A DNA stretch of 64,000 nucleotides from Burkholderiales bacterium (GCA_025354165.1 JANXNI010000042.1:1-64000); one strand, 5' to 3'. Shown: positions 44,419 through 54,625, counted from the stretch's first letter. Notes: a model not told the origin generated them from the sequence alone. Program-made: numbers and translations.

Positions 44419-47348
44419 GCCTTGTCTCCAACGATTACGCTTGCGTTCATTGCTTCGGCTTCATTTGAGGGAGTGGGTGTGATCGGTGTCGAGGGCGCGG
44501 CAACTGCGGCAGGAGGCAAAGGCGCAAAGTACCCCACCGCCACCATCAAAATGCCCACGCCAATGAACGCAACGATGCGTTCGCCACCGCCTGAGTTGGC
44601 GAGATCCACCAGCAATAGCTTCATGACCGTCAGCGCAAGCAACGCCGCGCCTGCCTGCCAAATAATGCGCGCGCCTTTGCGGTGTCCGATGAACATCGAG
44701 GCGACGCCGAGGAGCGTCCACAACACCGAATATCCCGCCTGCACGAAGAACGAGGACGACAGCGCGCCGCTATTCCACTCGATGCCCCGGAAGTGATGCG
44801 CAAAGCGCAGCCACACCGTGTTCACCACGACGAATGCAGCGAATGCGAGCACGCCAAATAGCGCGGCGCTGCGCAGAGGCGATGTCGCACTCACCAGCGT
44901 TGATTCGCGTAGTTGCTTCAACCAGAGTGCAACGCTGGCAATGGCGATGAAGGACAGCAAATCCACGGGGTTCAGGAGCGGGATGTACGGCAGCGGATCA
45001 ACATTGCCACCGGCGGTGCATGCCATCACCAGCGCGCCTAGCGTAGTCAATAGCGCTACGCCTGAACCGGCATAAATTGCGTATTCACGCTGGAACCGAT
45101 CCAGCGGCCAGCGCGCGGGTTGCGCGGCCCAAACGCGCTTCGACGCCAGCGCCAGCATGATGAAAGTACTTGCTACGATGAGGATCGCGGCGGCCCAGTC
45201 GGTCGCATACAAATGGCCCGCGCTGATGGCGCGGTCGAGCACGCTGCCGACCAGCAGGATTAACAGTAGCGTGTTGCCAGCGTGAACGATGCGCCACCAG
45301 CGTGTCGGCGACAGCGCGTCAATGCCGCGCAGCATGGCGAAGTGCATCGCCAGCATCGCGAGCCAGAGCAGGGCATCGAGCCACAACGCGAGATGCGGTG
45401 TGATGATCAGATGCAAGGTCGCGGCGGCAACCAGAAACGGCAACACGACGACGACCGGGAAACGTGCGCTCGACCAACCCGTGCGCCGCCATGCCTGAAA
45501 CGCGATGAACGACAAGGCGACGAAAGTGAAGCTAAACCACATGAAGCGTGTGGCGTCGCTTGCATGAATGCGCGACGACAGTATTTCCGCCCAAACGCCG
45601 AACAGCAACCAGCCAAAGCCCGTCAGAAAAAAGAGTGTGCTGGCGGTGTCTGTCAGTGTTGTGTTCGTTTTGCCGTCGCCCGGGCCATCTCCAGCAAACG
45701 TGAGATGTGCCGCCCGTGAGTCCGCATACGCCCACCATGAGATCGCGAGGCTGCCGATAGCGAGCATCAGCATGCCAATGAAGTGGCTATTGGCGAACGC
45801 ATGTATCGCGGGGACTGGATTGCCTTCGAATGACGCCGCGAAAGCCAGCGCCGCGAGCAGTTGCATCAATGCACCAAAAGCCTGACCCATCCAGCGCTTC
45901 TGCTGTGTCGCCAGCCAATAAACACCTGCGCCTTCAATCGCCCACACCGCAGCGGTTAGTCGTCCATCTACGGCTAAAGGTACGGCGAGCGTTGCGAAGA
46001 TGAGCGCCAACGCGGCGTAACTCAATGTGAGCCAGCGCGCCATCACGGGCTCGCGACTGCGCAATGCGAACGCGAGGATCAGGTAGATCGCGCTCGCGAT
46101 CACTGCCGATATCGCTGCGCCGTATTCGATGTGGGAAACAAGCTGCGTCTGCAACGCAAAACTCACAATCGGTGTGCCGAAAATCAGCATACCGTCCAGC
46201 GTTTGGCCCTTTTTATTGGAGTGGCGCAACGCGTATAAAAGCCCAATGGCAACGTAGATCGCGAAGAACGCGATCAGAAATGGCTGTGTGCTCGTGTACT
46301 GTTCCGGCGCGTATTTGAGCGCGCCCCACATCGTCGCGACCAGAAACGTCGAAACAAAGCCAAGCAGGTTCAGCACGCGCCAGGGACGCAGCCATGCAAC
46401 GATGCCGATGGCGACGTTGAGCAGCAGGTAGTAACCGAACAAGGCCACGTGATTGCCGGAGCCGGTGGACACGAGAATCGGTGTTGCGAACGCTCCGGCA
46501 AATCCGACCACGGCGAGCGCCTGCTTGTTTGCCAGTAGTGCAAGTAGCGTTGACAACGCGCAGACGATCGCCATCAACACAAACGCAGCAAGCGGCGGTA
46601 TGAACGCGTACAACTTGAACGCTGCAAAGATTGTGAGGTAAAGCACCGCCACACCGGCACCTTGAAGAAGAATCGCGTAGTTCGAGCGCGTCGTGTCGTC
46701 CGCGTTTGCCCGAGCCAGGCGGAAGCCCTGAACGAGCAACGCAATGCCGACGAGCCCAATGCCAGCCAATCGCAATTCGGCTGGGAACAACGCATTGTCT
46801 GCCGCCCATTTCGCGAGAAAGGACAGGCCAATGAAAAGCACGATTGCTCCCACGCGAGCGACGGTGTTGCCACCCAAGAGCCAGGCTTTTGCGCGCGCTG
46901 CGAGTACTTCGACGGCGTTTGGCTTTGGTGGCGCTCTGAGCGCGGTTTCCGGCGGACGTGACGGCGCGGCAGGATTGATTGGTGGCATCGGTGTAGCCGT
47001 CGACGTTGCCGGATTTGGCGAATCGCTCAGCACAGGCGCGGTCATTGCCGACGTTGCCTCGGTGGTTGCAACGACAGCACCTGCATTCATTGCTTGTTCG
47101 GAAGCAACGACTGGCACCACGGCCGCAGGCGTCTCAACTTTCGACGCTGCGGCCGCCACGACGGCTGGCACTGCTGCCTGTGACACCGATATATTGGTCA
47201 GCCGCGCCACTTCGCTGCGCACAGCCTTCCGCAGCGTCCATCCTGCAAGCGCTCCGAGCAGTGCACCCACGATCCATTCCCAGTCGCCGCTGTGCGGCGA
47301 CAAAAGAACGCCAATCAGCGCTCCCCAGATGGCTCCCCAAATAATCAT
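44415..47348 (-). CDS. DUF2339 family polytopic membrane protein
   Basis: 977 residues from ATG 47348 (MIIWGAIWGALIGVLLSPHSG), seven bases after GGGG; the longer frame to 47387 is unlikely. The N-terminal hydrophobic pair is followed by a polar Ala/Pro-rich region (60-160) and then more than 20 transmembrane segments (e.g. NTVARVGAIVLFIGLSFLAKWA, FLVATMWGALKY). This is the DUF2339 pattern. The biochemical function is unknown. It is translationally coupled with the DUF3999 gene downstream; both could be used in cell envelope or surface processes, but the sequence does not show which. Confidence 0.9.
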   Translation of the reverse strand: MIIWGAIWGALIGVLLSPHSGDWEWIVGALLGALAGWTLRKAVRSEVARLTNISVSQAAVPAVVAAAASKVETPAAVVPVVASEQAMNAGAVVATTEATSAMTAPVLSDSPNPATSTATPMPPINPAAPSRPPETALRAPPKPNAVEVLAARAKAWLLGGNTVARVGAIVLFIGLSFLAKWAADNALFPAELRLAGIGLVGIALLVQGFRLARANADDTTRSNYAILLQGAGVAVLYLTIFAAFKLYAFIPPLAAFVLMAIVCALSTLLALLANKQALAVVGFAGAFATPILVSTGSGNHVALFGYYLLLNVAIGIVAWLRPWRVLNLLGFVSTFLVATMWGALKYAPEQYTSTQPFLIAFFAIYVAIGLLYALRHSNKKGQTLDGMLIFGTPIVSFALQTQLVSHIEYGAAISAVIASAIYLILAFALRSREPVMARWLTLSYAALALIFATLAVPLAVDGRLTAAVWAIEGAGVYWLATQQKRWMGQAFGALMQLLAALAFAASFEGNPVPAIHAFANSHFIGMLMLAIGSLAISWWAYADSRAAHLTFAGDGPGDGKTNTTLTDTASTLFFLTGFGWLLFGVWAEILSSRIHASDATRFMWFSFTFVALSFIAFQAWRRTGWSSARFPVVVVLPFLVAAATLHLIITPHLALWLDALLWLAMLAMHFAMLRGIDALSPTRWWRIVHAGNTLLLILLVGSVLDRAISAGHLYATDWAAAILIVASTFIMLALASKRVWAAQPARWPLDRFQREYAIYAGSGVALLTTLGALVMACTAGGNVDPLPYIPLLNPVDLLSFIAIASVALWLKQLRESTLVSATSPLRSAALFGVLAFAAFVVVNTVWLRFAHHFRGIEWNSGALSSSFFVQAGYSVLWTLLGVASMFIGHRKGARIIWQAGAALLALTVMKLLLVDLANSGGGERIVAFIGVGILMVAVGYFAPLPPAAVAAPSTPITPTPSNEAEAMNASVIVGDKA

Positions 47349-47496
47349 CAAATTTCCCCGGTATTTCGCGTAATCCAGCCGCAACAATACTCGCTAAAGA
47401 CTGGGTCGCGCAACGCATTTGCAATCGTTTCGTATTTCGATACTACCGGTGCGCCTGTGTAGGGGAAATGTAGGTTGCCGTGCGTATCTTTTGCAG

Positions 47497-50400
47497 CTAT
47501 TTCAGCGCCAGAAAAAAATCTCGCACCATGCGTGCGCGATCGTTGAGCAACGGCACCGGGCGCTCTATTTTCACCTTGTCTTGCCCGTGCAAACGGTAGC
47601 GCCCATCTTTCTGGATCAACGTGATGAGTTTGATCGGTTCGAAGCTGGGTTTGGGTTTGAATGTGATGATCGTGCGCTCGGGCGCGCTGTCGATTTTCTT
47701 GACGCCGACTGCTTTGCCTGCGATGCGCAATTGATGCGCGGAAACCAGCGATTCCGTTGCTGGAGGTAGCAAACCGAATCTGTCAATCAATTCTTCTTTC
47801 AAGTCGTTCAACGAGTCTTCGTCTTCACAGTTGGCAAGGCGTTTGTAGATCACCAGTCGTTCATGCACACCGGCGCAATAGTCATTGGGTAGCAACGCGG
47901 GAACATGAAGATTCACTTCGGTTGTGACGCCCAACGGCTCATCGAGATCGGGCTCGCGGCCGGCCTTCAAGGCGCGAACGGCTTGATTGAGCATTTCGCT
48001 GTACAGCGAGAAGCCAATCTCCTGCATTTCACCCGACTGATTGTCGCCCAGCACTTCGCCCGCACCACGAATTTCGAGGTCGTGCATGGAGAGATAAAAG
48101 CCGGCGCCGAGGTCTTCCAGTTGTGTGATCGCTTCGAGCCGTTTCTTGGCGTCAGCGCTGATCGCATCATCACCAGGAATGAGCAGGTAGGCGTAAGCCT
48201 GATGGTGCGAACGCCCGACGCGACCGCGCAGTTGGTGTAGCTGGGCAAGGCCGAATTTGTCTGCACGATTGATGAGAATCGTATTCGCGTTGGCGACGTC
48301 AATGCCGGTCTCAATGATGGTGGAGCACAGCAGAATCTGAAAGCGCTGCTGATAGAAATCGCGCATCACGCCTTCGAGTTGCGTCGCGCCCATCTGACCA
48401 TGACCCACGCGCACGCGTGCCTCTGGCACGATGGCTTCCAGCCGTTCGCGCATATTTTCGATGGTCTCGATTTCGTTGTGAAGGAAGTACACCTGACCCC
48501 CGCGTTTCAGCTCGCGCAGAATGGCCTCACGGATGAGGCCATCACCCCCTTTCGCCACGAAGGTTTTAATGGCAAGACGCTTCTGCGGCGCGGTTGCGAT
48601 CACACTGAAATCGCGAATACCTTCGAGACTCATTGCGAGCGTGCGCGGGATTGGTGTCGCGGTGAGCGTCAACACATCAACCTCGGCGCGTAGCTTCTTC
48701 AACTGCTCTTTTTGGCGCACGCCGAAACGATGTTCTTCGTCGATGATGACGAGGCCGAGATTCTTGAATTTGATGTCAGGCTGAATGAGCTTGTGGGTGC
48801 CGATGACGAGATCGACTTTACCCTCGGCCATGCCTTCCAGCGTGGCCTTGATTTCTTTCGGTGAACGAAAACGTGACAGCTCCTCGATGCGAATCGCCCA
48901 AGGCGCGAAGCGATCCTTGAACGTGTTGTAATGCTGCTCGGTCAACAACGTTGTCGGCACGAGTAGTGCTACCTGTTTCCCGCCCATAAGCGCGACAAAT
49001 GCGGCGCGCAACGCGACTTCTGTTTTTCCGAAACCCACGTCACCACAGACCAGCCTGTCCATCGGTTTCGCGGCGACCAAATCCTGAATGACCGCTTGAA
49101 TCGCAGCGCTCTGATCGGGTGTTTCTTCGAAACCAAAGCCCGCCGCGAAGGCCTCGTAATCGTTCCAGTCTACTTTGAATGCGTGACCCGTTCGTGCAGC
49201 CCGTTGCGCGTAAATGTTGAGTAATTCGGCGGCAGTGTCGCGGGCTTGCTGAGCCGCCTTTTTCTTCGCCTTTTCCCAATGTCCAGAGCCCAACGTGTGC
49301 AGCGGCGCATGCTCAGGAGAGGTGCCGCTGTAGCGGGAAATCAGATGCAGGTTTGATACCGGCACGTAAAGCTGCGCATCGCTCGCGTACTGCAAATGCA
49401 GAAACTCGGTTGGACCTTCGCCCAAGTCGAGCGACACAAGGCCGAGATAGCGGCCAATGCCGTGCTCTTCATGCACGACCGGGTCGCCGACCTTGACCTC
49501 CGACAGATCCTTCAACATCGAATCGATATTGCTGGTCTTTACGCGTTTGCGACGGGTCGATCGCGTGCTGCTCGGATAAATTTCAGCCTCGGTGACGAAG
49601 CTCAGTTTCTCGTCAACGAGGATCGTTCCGGTGAATAGCGGCGCAGGGGTGATGCAGAACCCTTCGGTTGCTGCGAGGAAGCCGGCGAAATCTTCAACGT
49701 TGTGCGGCGTCAGGCCGTGCTCAACGAACATTTCCTGTAGCGTTTGCAGACGGCCTGGACTTTCGGCACAAAGCAGCACGCGGCCACTATGCTGTGTTGC
49801 GTTTGCCAGGAAATCAGCCAGTGCACCCAGCGGGCGTTGCATGCGCCGGTCAATCTCCATCGGCGGTACGCGACGAGTTGTGTCGCTTTCGCCGGCCTTC
49901 AGTTCATAGCGCGAGTACGCTTTCAACTCATGCAAAAAATCATCGCGCCCAAGGTACAACTCGGTCGGTTCGAGTAATGGCCGCGCGCTGTCGCCACGTA
50001 GCAAACCCCAACGTTCGCGCGTCTCGCGCTCGAAGTCGGTGAGGACGCCGTGTACATCGCCGAGCAGTGCGAACACCGCATCTCTGGGGGCATGGTCGAA
50101 CAGCGTTTCCGCCTTATCGAAAAAGAGAGGTAAGTAATATTCAATGCCGCCTGGAAAGATGCCGTTCGATACGTCTTTGTACGCGGCGGACTTCGATGGA
50201 TCACCCTCGAATACTTCGCGAAATCGCTGGCGGAAAACGGTGCGTCCTGCCTCGTCAGTGGGGAACTCGCGCGCGGGCAACAGCGACAGATCGTTGACCG
50301 GATACAAGGTGCGCTGCGTGTCCGGCTCAAACGTTTTGATCGACTCAATTTCATCATCGAACAAATCGAGTCGAACTGGTAACGTGCCGCCCGTCGGGAA

Positions 50401-50937
50401 GATGTCGATGATGCCGCCGCGTACCGCAAATTCACCTTGTGAGACGACTTGCGTGACATGGGTGTAACCGCCAAGCGTCATTTGCCGACGCAGCTTTTCG
50501 ACGTCGAGTTTCTGCCCTTTTTTGAGCGCAAATGTGCGCGCGGCAACGAAGCTGCGCGGAGCCTGTTTCTGAGTGGCCGTCGTCGCCGCGACAATCATCA
50601 CGTCGCACGCATGCGTGGCCAGCGCGTAGAGCGCTTTCAGGCGATCACTTACCAGATCAGGGTGTGGCGAGAAATGATCGTAGGGTAGCGTTTCCCAGTC
50701 GGAGAACTCGCGTACGCGGAGCGACGGGTCGAACCAGGCGATCTCAACGGTGAGCTGATGTACGTCCTGGGCGTCCGCGCAGGTGACGATCAGCGTGCGA
50801 TTGCTTTCGCGCAGCGTTGCGGCGAGCCGGGCTAGCGCGAGCGCAGTACCCGCACCTTCTGGACGAGCGACCATGGCACGCTCACCGTTTCGAGGCAGGG
50901 AAGGAAGTAACGCGGTAGTTTCAGAAGAAGCGGGCAA
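47497..50937 (-). CDS. mfd: Transcription-repair coupling factor
   Basis: 1146 residues. UvrB-like N-terminus (to about 350), RNA-polymerase interacting domain with VGDPVVHEEHGIGRYLGLVS near 480, then helicase motifs: VCGDVGFGKTEVALRAAF (Walker A, near 634), LVIIDEEHRFGV (DEEH, near 730), GRVGRSHHQAYAYLL and a TRCF C-terminal domain (FGLLPPATESLVSAHQL). It removes stalled RNA polymerase and recruits UvrA. The start is TTG 50937, supported by GAGG seven bases upstream and the lack of an ATG before residue 22 (MVARPEGAG). Stand-alone gene. Confidence 0.97.
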   Translation of the reverse strand: MPASSETTALLPSLPRNGERAMVARPEGAGTALALARLAATLRESNRTLIVTCADAQDVHQLTVEIAWFDPSLRVREFSDWETLPYDHFSPHPDLVSDRLKALYALATHACDVMIVAATTATQKQAPRSFVAARTFALKKGQKLDVEKLRRQMTLGGYTHVTQVVSQGEFAVRGGIIDIFPTGGTLPVRLDLFDDEIESIKTFEPDTQRTLYPVNDLSLLPAREFPTDEAGRTVFRQRFREVFEGDPSKSAAYKDVSNGIFPGGIEYYLPLFFDKAETLFDHAPRDAVFALLGDVHGVLTDFERETRERWGLLRGDSARPLLEPTELYLGRDDFLHELKAYSRYELKAGESDTTRRVPPMEIDRRMQRPLGALADFLANATQHSGRVLLCAESPGRLQTLQEMFVEHGLTPHNVEDFAGFLAATEGFCITPAPLFTGTILVDEKLSFVTEAEIYPSSTRSTRRKRVKTSNIDSMLKDLSEVKVGDPVVHEEHGIGRYLGLVSLDLGEGPTEFLHLQYASDAQLYVPVSNLHLISRYSGTSPEHAPLHTLGSGHWEKAKKKAAQQARDTAAELLNIYAQRAARTGHAFKVDWNDYEAFAAGFGFEETPDQSAAIQAVIQDLVAAKPMDRLVCGDVGFGKTEVALRAAFVALMGGKQVALLVPTTLLTEQHYNTFKDRFAPWAIRIEELSRFRSPKEIKATLEGMAEGKVDLVIGTHKLIQPDIKFKNLGLVIIDEEHRFGVRQKEQLKKLRAEVDVLTLTATPIPRTLAMSLEGIRDFSVIATAPQKRLAIKTFVAKGGDGLIREAILRELKRGGQVYFLHNEIETIENMRERLEAIVPEARVRVGHGQMGATQLEGVMRDFYQQRFQILLCSTIIETGIDVANANTILINRADKFGLAQLHQLRGRVGRSHHQAYAYLLIPGDDAISADAKKRLEAITQLEDLGAGFYLSMHDLEIRGAGEVLGDNQSGEMQEIGFSLYSEMLNQAVRALKAGREPDLDEPLGVTTEVNLHVPALLPNDYCAGVHERLVIYKRLANCEDEDSLNDLKEELIDRFGLLPPATESLVSAHQLRIAGKAVGVKKIDSAPERTIITFKPKPSFEPIKLITLIQKDGRYRLHGQDKVKIERPVPLLNDRARMVRDFFLALK

Positions 50938-51019
50938 AGCAAAACCTCACGAGAGGCCCCGCCTCACGCGATATCAGTCGAACAAGTTGAAATTATAGGG
51001 AGCGGGTGTCGCTCGGCAT

Positions 51020-51484
51020 TTACTGTGTCGGCGAAGACCGCAGCGGCGTTACCTTGCCGTTACCTATCAAAAACTCCACACGCAAAATCGCTTCACCTTT
51101 TTCGTCCTTGTGCGTGTAGCCAACGACAGAAACTTTCTCACCGACTTTAACGGGCACGACTTTCCACGATTCCATGCGTGTAAGCGGCGCGAGTTCGATT
51201 TCCCAGACTTTGTCGTGTCGCTTTGGCGCTTTGGCAGAGCCGAGAATCATTACGGCATCAACATTTGCGCCTTGTCTGGGTATGGCAAATCGTGTGAGTG
51301 CAGCGGGCGGAGCGGCTCCGTTCACTTCGAGCATGAATTCGGCGTGCGGGTTCTGCCATTTCACGCTTTTAACGACACCTTCTAGGTAAATCGGTTTCGT
51401 TTCGTCAAAACTACTCCAACCGTGATGAGCGAATGCCGCGGGACCCAGGAGCGCGAGCACCGAAACAAGAAGTACGCGAAACAT
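51020..51484 (-). CDS. DUF6152 family secreted protein
   Basis: 154 residues with a cleavable signal peptide (MFRVLLVSVLALLGPAAFAHHG). After it come SSFDETKPIYLEGVVKSVKWQNPHAE and VPVKVGEKVSVVGYTHKDEKG, which I associate with DUF6152 proteins, small periplasmic beta-rich domains often containing HHGW at the N-terminus. Possibly metal-related, but function is unknown. It lies 45 bp after the DUF6644 gene on the same strand. A 17-bp tandem duplication with its AGGA ribosome-binding sequence directly precedes the start. Confidence 0.85.
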   Translation of the reverse strand: MFRVLLVSVLALLGPAAFAHHGWSSFDETKPIYLEGVVKSVKWQNPHAEFMLEVNGAAPPAALTRFAIPRQGANVDAVMILGSAKAPKRHDKVWEIELAPLTRMESWKVVPVKVGEKVSVVGYTHKDEKGEAILRVEFLIGNGKVTPLRSSPTQ

Positions 51485-51518
51485 AATGAATCCTGAATGT
51501 GAATGAATCCTGAATGTG
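51485..51518. repeat. 17-bp tandem duplication in the ribosome-binding region of the DUF6152 gene
   Basis: AATGAATCCTGAATGTG occurs twice in a row (51485-51501, 51502-51518). On the minus strand each copy carries AGGATTCATT, so the ribosome binding site is duplicated; the copy next to ATG 51484 has AGGA at a 7-nt distance. Confidence 0.85.
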
Positions 51519-51529
51519 AACCGAATAAG

Positions 51530-52039
51530 TTAGACGTATGCTATCCAGCGGCCGCAAATAATTATGGCGATCCATAACACGAGCGAGAAGACGGCTTGCC
51601 CGCGCGTCAGAAGACTCGCAGGATTCAACGGTCCGCGACTGTGCAAAATCGCGGCATTGGTACCTGCCGTAAACAACAGCAGCATTTTCAAAAGAAACGC
51701 GCCGTTGCCAATGAAATCCGACGCCCGCGCGAGGAACATGAGGCCGCCGACCGTCGCCGCGAGCGTGAACCCAAGCAGCGTCCACGGGAGCGTTGCCGTG
51801 GCCAGCGTACGCACATCTATTGAACCGACTCCGAACGGGCGCACGCCGGCCAGACGCAAATCAACGATCCACAACGAGCCGAACGTGATCGCGATGGCGA
51901 TGATGTGTAGCGCCTCCAGCGTCGGATAAACCAGTGGCGCAGAGCGCAGCCAGACGGCAAACGGCCAGTGGCTCAGCGCGAGCGTAATGGCGGGATTCAA
52001 AGCGGGAAATTGACGAGCACAGTAAGTGGATTCTTCCAC
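51530..52039 (-). CDS. DUF6644-like membrane protein
   Basis: 169 residues with four transmembrane helices: PLVYPTLEALHIIAIAITFGSLWIVDL (about 35-60), TATLPWTLLGFTLAATVGGLMFLA, GAFLLKMLLLFTAGTNAAIL and AVFSLVLWIAIIICGRWIAYV. A His in LEALHIIAIA and a His in AAILHSRG are spaced like haem ligands in small membrane cytochromes. The four-helix arrangement matches proteins annotated DUF6644, commonly beside DUF6152 genes. Function is unknown. It is upstream of and in the same direction as the DUF6152 gene. Confidence 0.8.
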   Translation of the reverse strand: MEESTYCARQFPALNPAITLALSHWPFAVWLRSAPLVYPTLEALHIIAIAITFGSLWIVDLRLAGVRPFGVGSIDVRTLATATLPWTLLGFTLAATVGGLMFLARASDFIGNGAFLLKMLLLFTAGTNAAILHSRGPLNPASLLTRGQAVFSLVLWIAIIICGRWIAYV

Positions 52040-52278
52040 GGAACGAGCGGGGACCGGTACGGCAAACAGGTGATTTCACTTGTAAATCGACAATGACTAA
52101 GCTGGCCTTGATTTAGTAATGGATTGAAAGGTAAATGACGGCAGCCGCTGGTATCTTTTCGTGTACTGCTATATGTTGCCCAAGTATTGTCGCCCAATCC
52201 GCAGCGATACTTCGGGCACCGTCATACCCGCGCTCGAAGGCCGCAACCGCCTTCACCATGCTTCGAGGAGGAAGTCAT

Positions 52279-53616
52279 ATGGATGCCGACCCAAGTCCGA
52301 GACCCATTTACAAGTCGCTGTACTTTCAGGTCATCACGGCCATCGTGATCGGTGTGTTGCTCGGTCATTTCGCGCCGCAATATGGCGAGGCAATGAAGCC
52401 GCTGGGTGATGGCTTCATCAAGCTCATCAAGATGATCATCGCGCCGATCATTTTCTGCACCGTGGTGGTTGGTATCGCCGGCATGGAAGACATGAAAAAG
52501 GTCGGCAAGACCGGCGGATTAGCGCTCCTGTATTTCGAGGTGGTGAGTTCAATTGCGTTGATCGTTGGCCTGGTGATCGTGAATGTCGTTCAGCCCGGCG
52601 TTGGCATGAACGTTGATCCGCATACGCTCGACACCAAGAGCCTCGCTGCGTACACCGGGCCGGGCAAGATGCAGGGCACGGTCGATTTTTTGCTGGGCAT
52701 CATCCCGTCGACGGTGGTCGATGCATTTGCCAAGGGCGAGATGCTGCAGGTGTTGCTGTTCGCAATGATGTTCGGCTTCGCATTGCACCGTTTTGGTGGG
52801 CGCGGTACGCTGGTGTTTGACTTGATCGAGAAGACCTCGCATGTGCTGTTCACCATTGTCGGTTTCATCATGAAGCTCGCGCCGATCGGTGCGTTTGGCG
52901 CGATGGCATTTACGATTGGCAAGTACGGCGTCGGCTCGCTGGTATCGCTGGCGCAGCTTATGGCGACGTTCTACGCGACGTGCCTGATCTTTATCTTTGT
53001 GGTGCTGGGATCGATTGCAAAGTTCAACGGCTTCTCGATCTGGAAATTCATCAAGTACATCAGGGAAGAATTGCTGATTGTGCTCGGCACATCGTCGTCC
53101 GAGTCGGTGCTGCCGCGCATGATGGCGAAGATGGAAACGCTAGGCGCGAAAAAATCAACCGTTGGGCTTGTGATCCCGACCGGCTATTCATTCAATCTTG
53201 ACGGTACGTCAATCTATCTCACGATGGCTGCCGTGTTCATCGCGCAGGCTACCAACACGCCAATGACGCTGATTCAGCAGCTCACGCTGCTTGCCGTGCT
53301 GCTGCTTACGTCCAAAGGCGCGGCTGGCGTCACCGGCAGCGGATTCATCGTGCTCGCCGCGACGTTATCGGCCGTGGGCGGCGTACCCGTCGCCGGACTC
53401 GCGCTGATTCTCGGGATTGATCGTTTCATGTCGGAGGCGCGGGCGCTGACTAACCTGATTGGCAATGGGGTGGCGACGCTGGTCGTTGCGCGCTGGACGG
53501 GTGATCTGGACGTCGCCGTGATGCAGAAACGGCTGGATGAAGGGCCGACGGAGGCGACGGCGGATCATCCCGAGGAAGTGATTGACGCGGTGACGAGTCA
53601 TATTGCGAAGGCTTAG
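52279..53616 (+). CDS. dctA: C4-dicarboxylate:cation symporter DctA
   Basis: 445 residues from ATG 52279, with a strong GAGGAGGAAG just upstream; the longer frame to 52135 has no conserved sequence. The protein begins [21 protein letters not shown] and has the family blocks [45 protein letters not shown] (serine-rich re-entrant loop), [19 protein letters not shown] and [20 protein letters not shown]. It takes up succinate, fumarate and malate with protons or sodium. It stands alone and is followed by a REP-like palindrome; a DctB/DctD pair is not in the window. Confidence 0.97.
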   Translation: MDADPSPRPIYKSLYFQVITAIVIGVLLGHFAPQYGEAMKPLGDGFIKLIKMIIAPIIFCTVVVGIAGMEDMKKVGKTGGLALLYFEVVSSIALIVGLVIVNVVQPGVGMNVDPHTLDTKSLAAYTGPGKMQGTVDFLLGIIPSTVVDAFAKGEMLQVLLFAMMFGFALHRFGGRGTLVFDLIEKTSHVLFTIVGFIMKLAPIGAFGAMAFTIGKYGVGSLVSLAQLMATFYATCLIFIFVVLGSIAKFNGFSIWKFIKYIREELLIVLGTSSSESVLPRMMAKMETLGAKKSTVGLVIPTGYSFNLDGTSIYLTMAAVFIAQATNTPMTLIQQLTLLAVLLLTSKGAAGVTGSGFIVLAATLSAVGGVPVAGLALILGIDRFMSEARALTNLIGNGVATLVVARWTGDLDVAVMQKRLDEGPTEATADHPEEVIDAVTSHIAKA

Positions 53617-53624
53617 CCATCGCG

Positions 53625-53664
53625 TTGTAGGAGCGGCGAAAGCCGCGAAAGGCCGCTCCTACAA
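53625..53664. repeat. REP-like palindrome after dctA
   Basis: A 40-bp near-perfect palindrome with arms TTGTAGGAGCGGC and GCCGCTCCTACAA and an inner hairpin GCGGCGAAAGCCGC. It starts 9 bp after the dctA stop and ends 12 bp before the DUF6356-like stop on the other strand, so it may end both messages. Confidence 0.8.
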
Positions 53665-53675
53665 ACCCTTTGCCA

Positions 53676-53912
53676 TCAGTGCTGATTGCGCTTCGTCACC
53701 ATGCGCGTGTGCAATTCGGTAATCGCTTTGCTACCGGTCTTCTCGAACGCAAACGGCAACACCGCGTGAACGAAGCAGGCGAGACTTGCTTTGAGCAGCG
53801 CCCAGCCAAAGCTGCCCGCTACTACGAAATGCTCGCCGTACGTCTCGCCGACTGACGCTGGATGCTCGGCAAAAGCGCGATTGACAGTAGTAATAAATGA
53901 GCAGTTTTGCAT
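53676..53912 (-). CDS. Small DUF6356-like membrane protein
   Basis: 78 residues. FAEHPASVGETYGEHFVVAGSFGWALLKASLACFVHAVLPFAF includes one hydrophobic helix; the pattern HPxSVGExYxEH..VA..FG is what I recall of DUF6356 proteins in alpha- and betaproteobacteria. The function is unknown. No strong ribosome binding site precedes ATG 53912. The gene is convergent with dctA. Confidence 0.65.
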   Translation of the reverse strand: MQNCSFITTVNRAFAEHPASVGETYGEHFVVAGSFGWALLKASLACFVHAVLPFAFEKTGSKAITELHTRMVTKRNQH

Positions 53913-54041
53913 GGCTGATTTGCCGTTGAGTTGATAGCAAAATCATAGGACTCGAAGCGTGCAAGGCGTTTGCGAGTTTGATGTGTTGGCGCAGTGATGT
54001 GAGCAGTAAAATCTACAAAAGTGTAATTTTTGGAGTAAATT

Positions 54042-54503
54042 TTGCTCGACAAGGTAGATAGGAAGATTTTGGAACTCCTGCAGGTTGATGCCACGCTCGC
54101 GCTGGCGTCACTGGCCGAACAGGTCAATCTCACCCAGACACCGTGCTGGCGGCGCGTCCAACGACTGGAGGCCGAGGGCTACATCACACGCCGCGTGGCG
54201 CTTTGCGATCCACAAAAATTAAACGTTGGCGTCACCGTGTTTGTGTCAATCAAGACGCGACAGCACAACGTGAAATGGCTGGAGCAATTCGCCGCCGCCG
54301 TCAGCGCAATTCCCGAAGTTGTCGAGTTCTACCGGATGAGCGGCGACATCGATTACCTGCTACGCGTCGTAGTGCCGGACATCGCGGGCTACGACCTCGT
54401 CTACAAAAAACTCATCCGCTCGACCGAGTTGTTCGACGTCAGCTCTTCGTTTGCGATGGAACAAATCAAGTACACGACCGCGCTGCCAGTAACCGCCGCC
54501 TGA
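54042..54503 (+). CDS. Lrp/AsnC-family transcriptional regulator
   Basis: 153 residues. The N-terminal helix-turn-helix LDKVDRKILELLQVDATLALASLAEQVNLTQTPCWRRVQRLEAEGYI is typical of Lrp, followed by the RAM domain (VTVFVSIKTRQHN, VVEFYRMSGDIDYLLRVVV). Lrp proteins bind DNA as dimers to octamers and respond to amino acids. The start is TTG 54042, seven bases after TGGAG. The target is unknown; the adjacent genes include small membrane protein genes on the other strand. Confidence 0.95.
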   Translation: MLDKVDRKILELLQVDATLALASLAEQVNLTQTPCWRRVQRLEAEGYITRRVALCDPQKLNVGVTVFVSIKTRQHNVKWLEQFAAAVSAIPEVVEFYRMSGDIDYLLRVVVPDIAGYDLVYKKLIRSTELFDVSSSFAMEQIKYTTALPVTAA

Positions 54504-54509
54504 CCACAA

Positions 54510-54625
54510 CAGCTTTTCTATGAAAGCACTACTGCATGGGGGCTAAAGTCATAAAGCGCAATAACTCGACTTATGAAAAAAATGGCTTTTAGCCCCGGTG
54601 CCAACGTCATGTAACGAAAAAGCTG
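54510..54625 (-). repeat. 116-bp dispersed intergenic repeat, copy 6
   Basis: Read on the minus strand: CAGCTTTTTCGTTACATGAC start, AGTCGAG at positions 55-61, GCCCC at 83-87 and AAGCTG at the end. It fills the gap between the Lrp gene stop (54503) and the permease stop (54626-54628), ending exactly at the latter. Confidence 0.85.

Noticed and set aside
46213-46873. Overlapping frames inside the DUF2339 gene
   Set aside because: They are shadows of a transmembrane-rich gene in the other frames.
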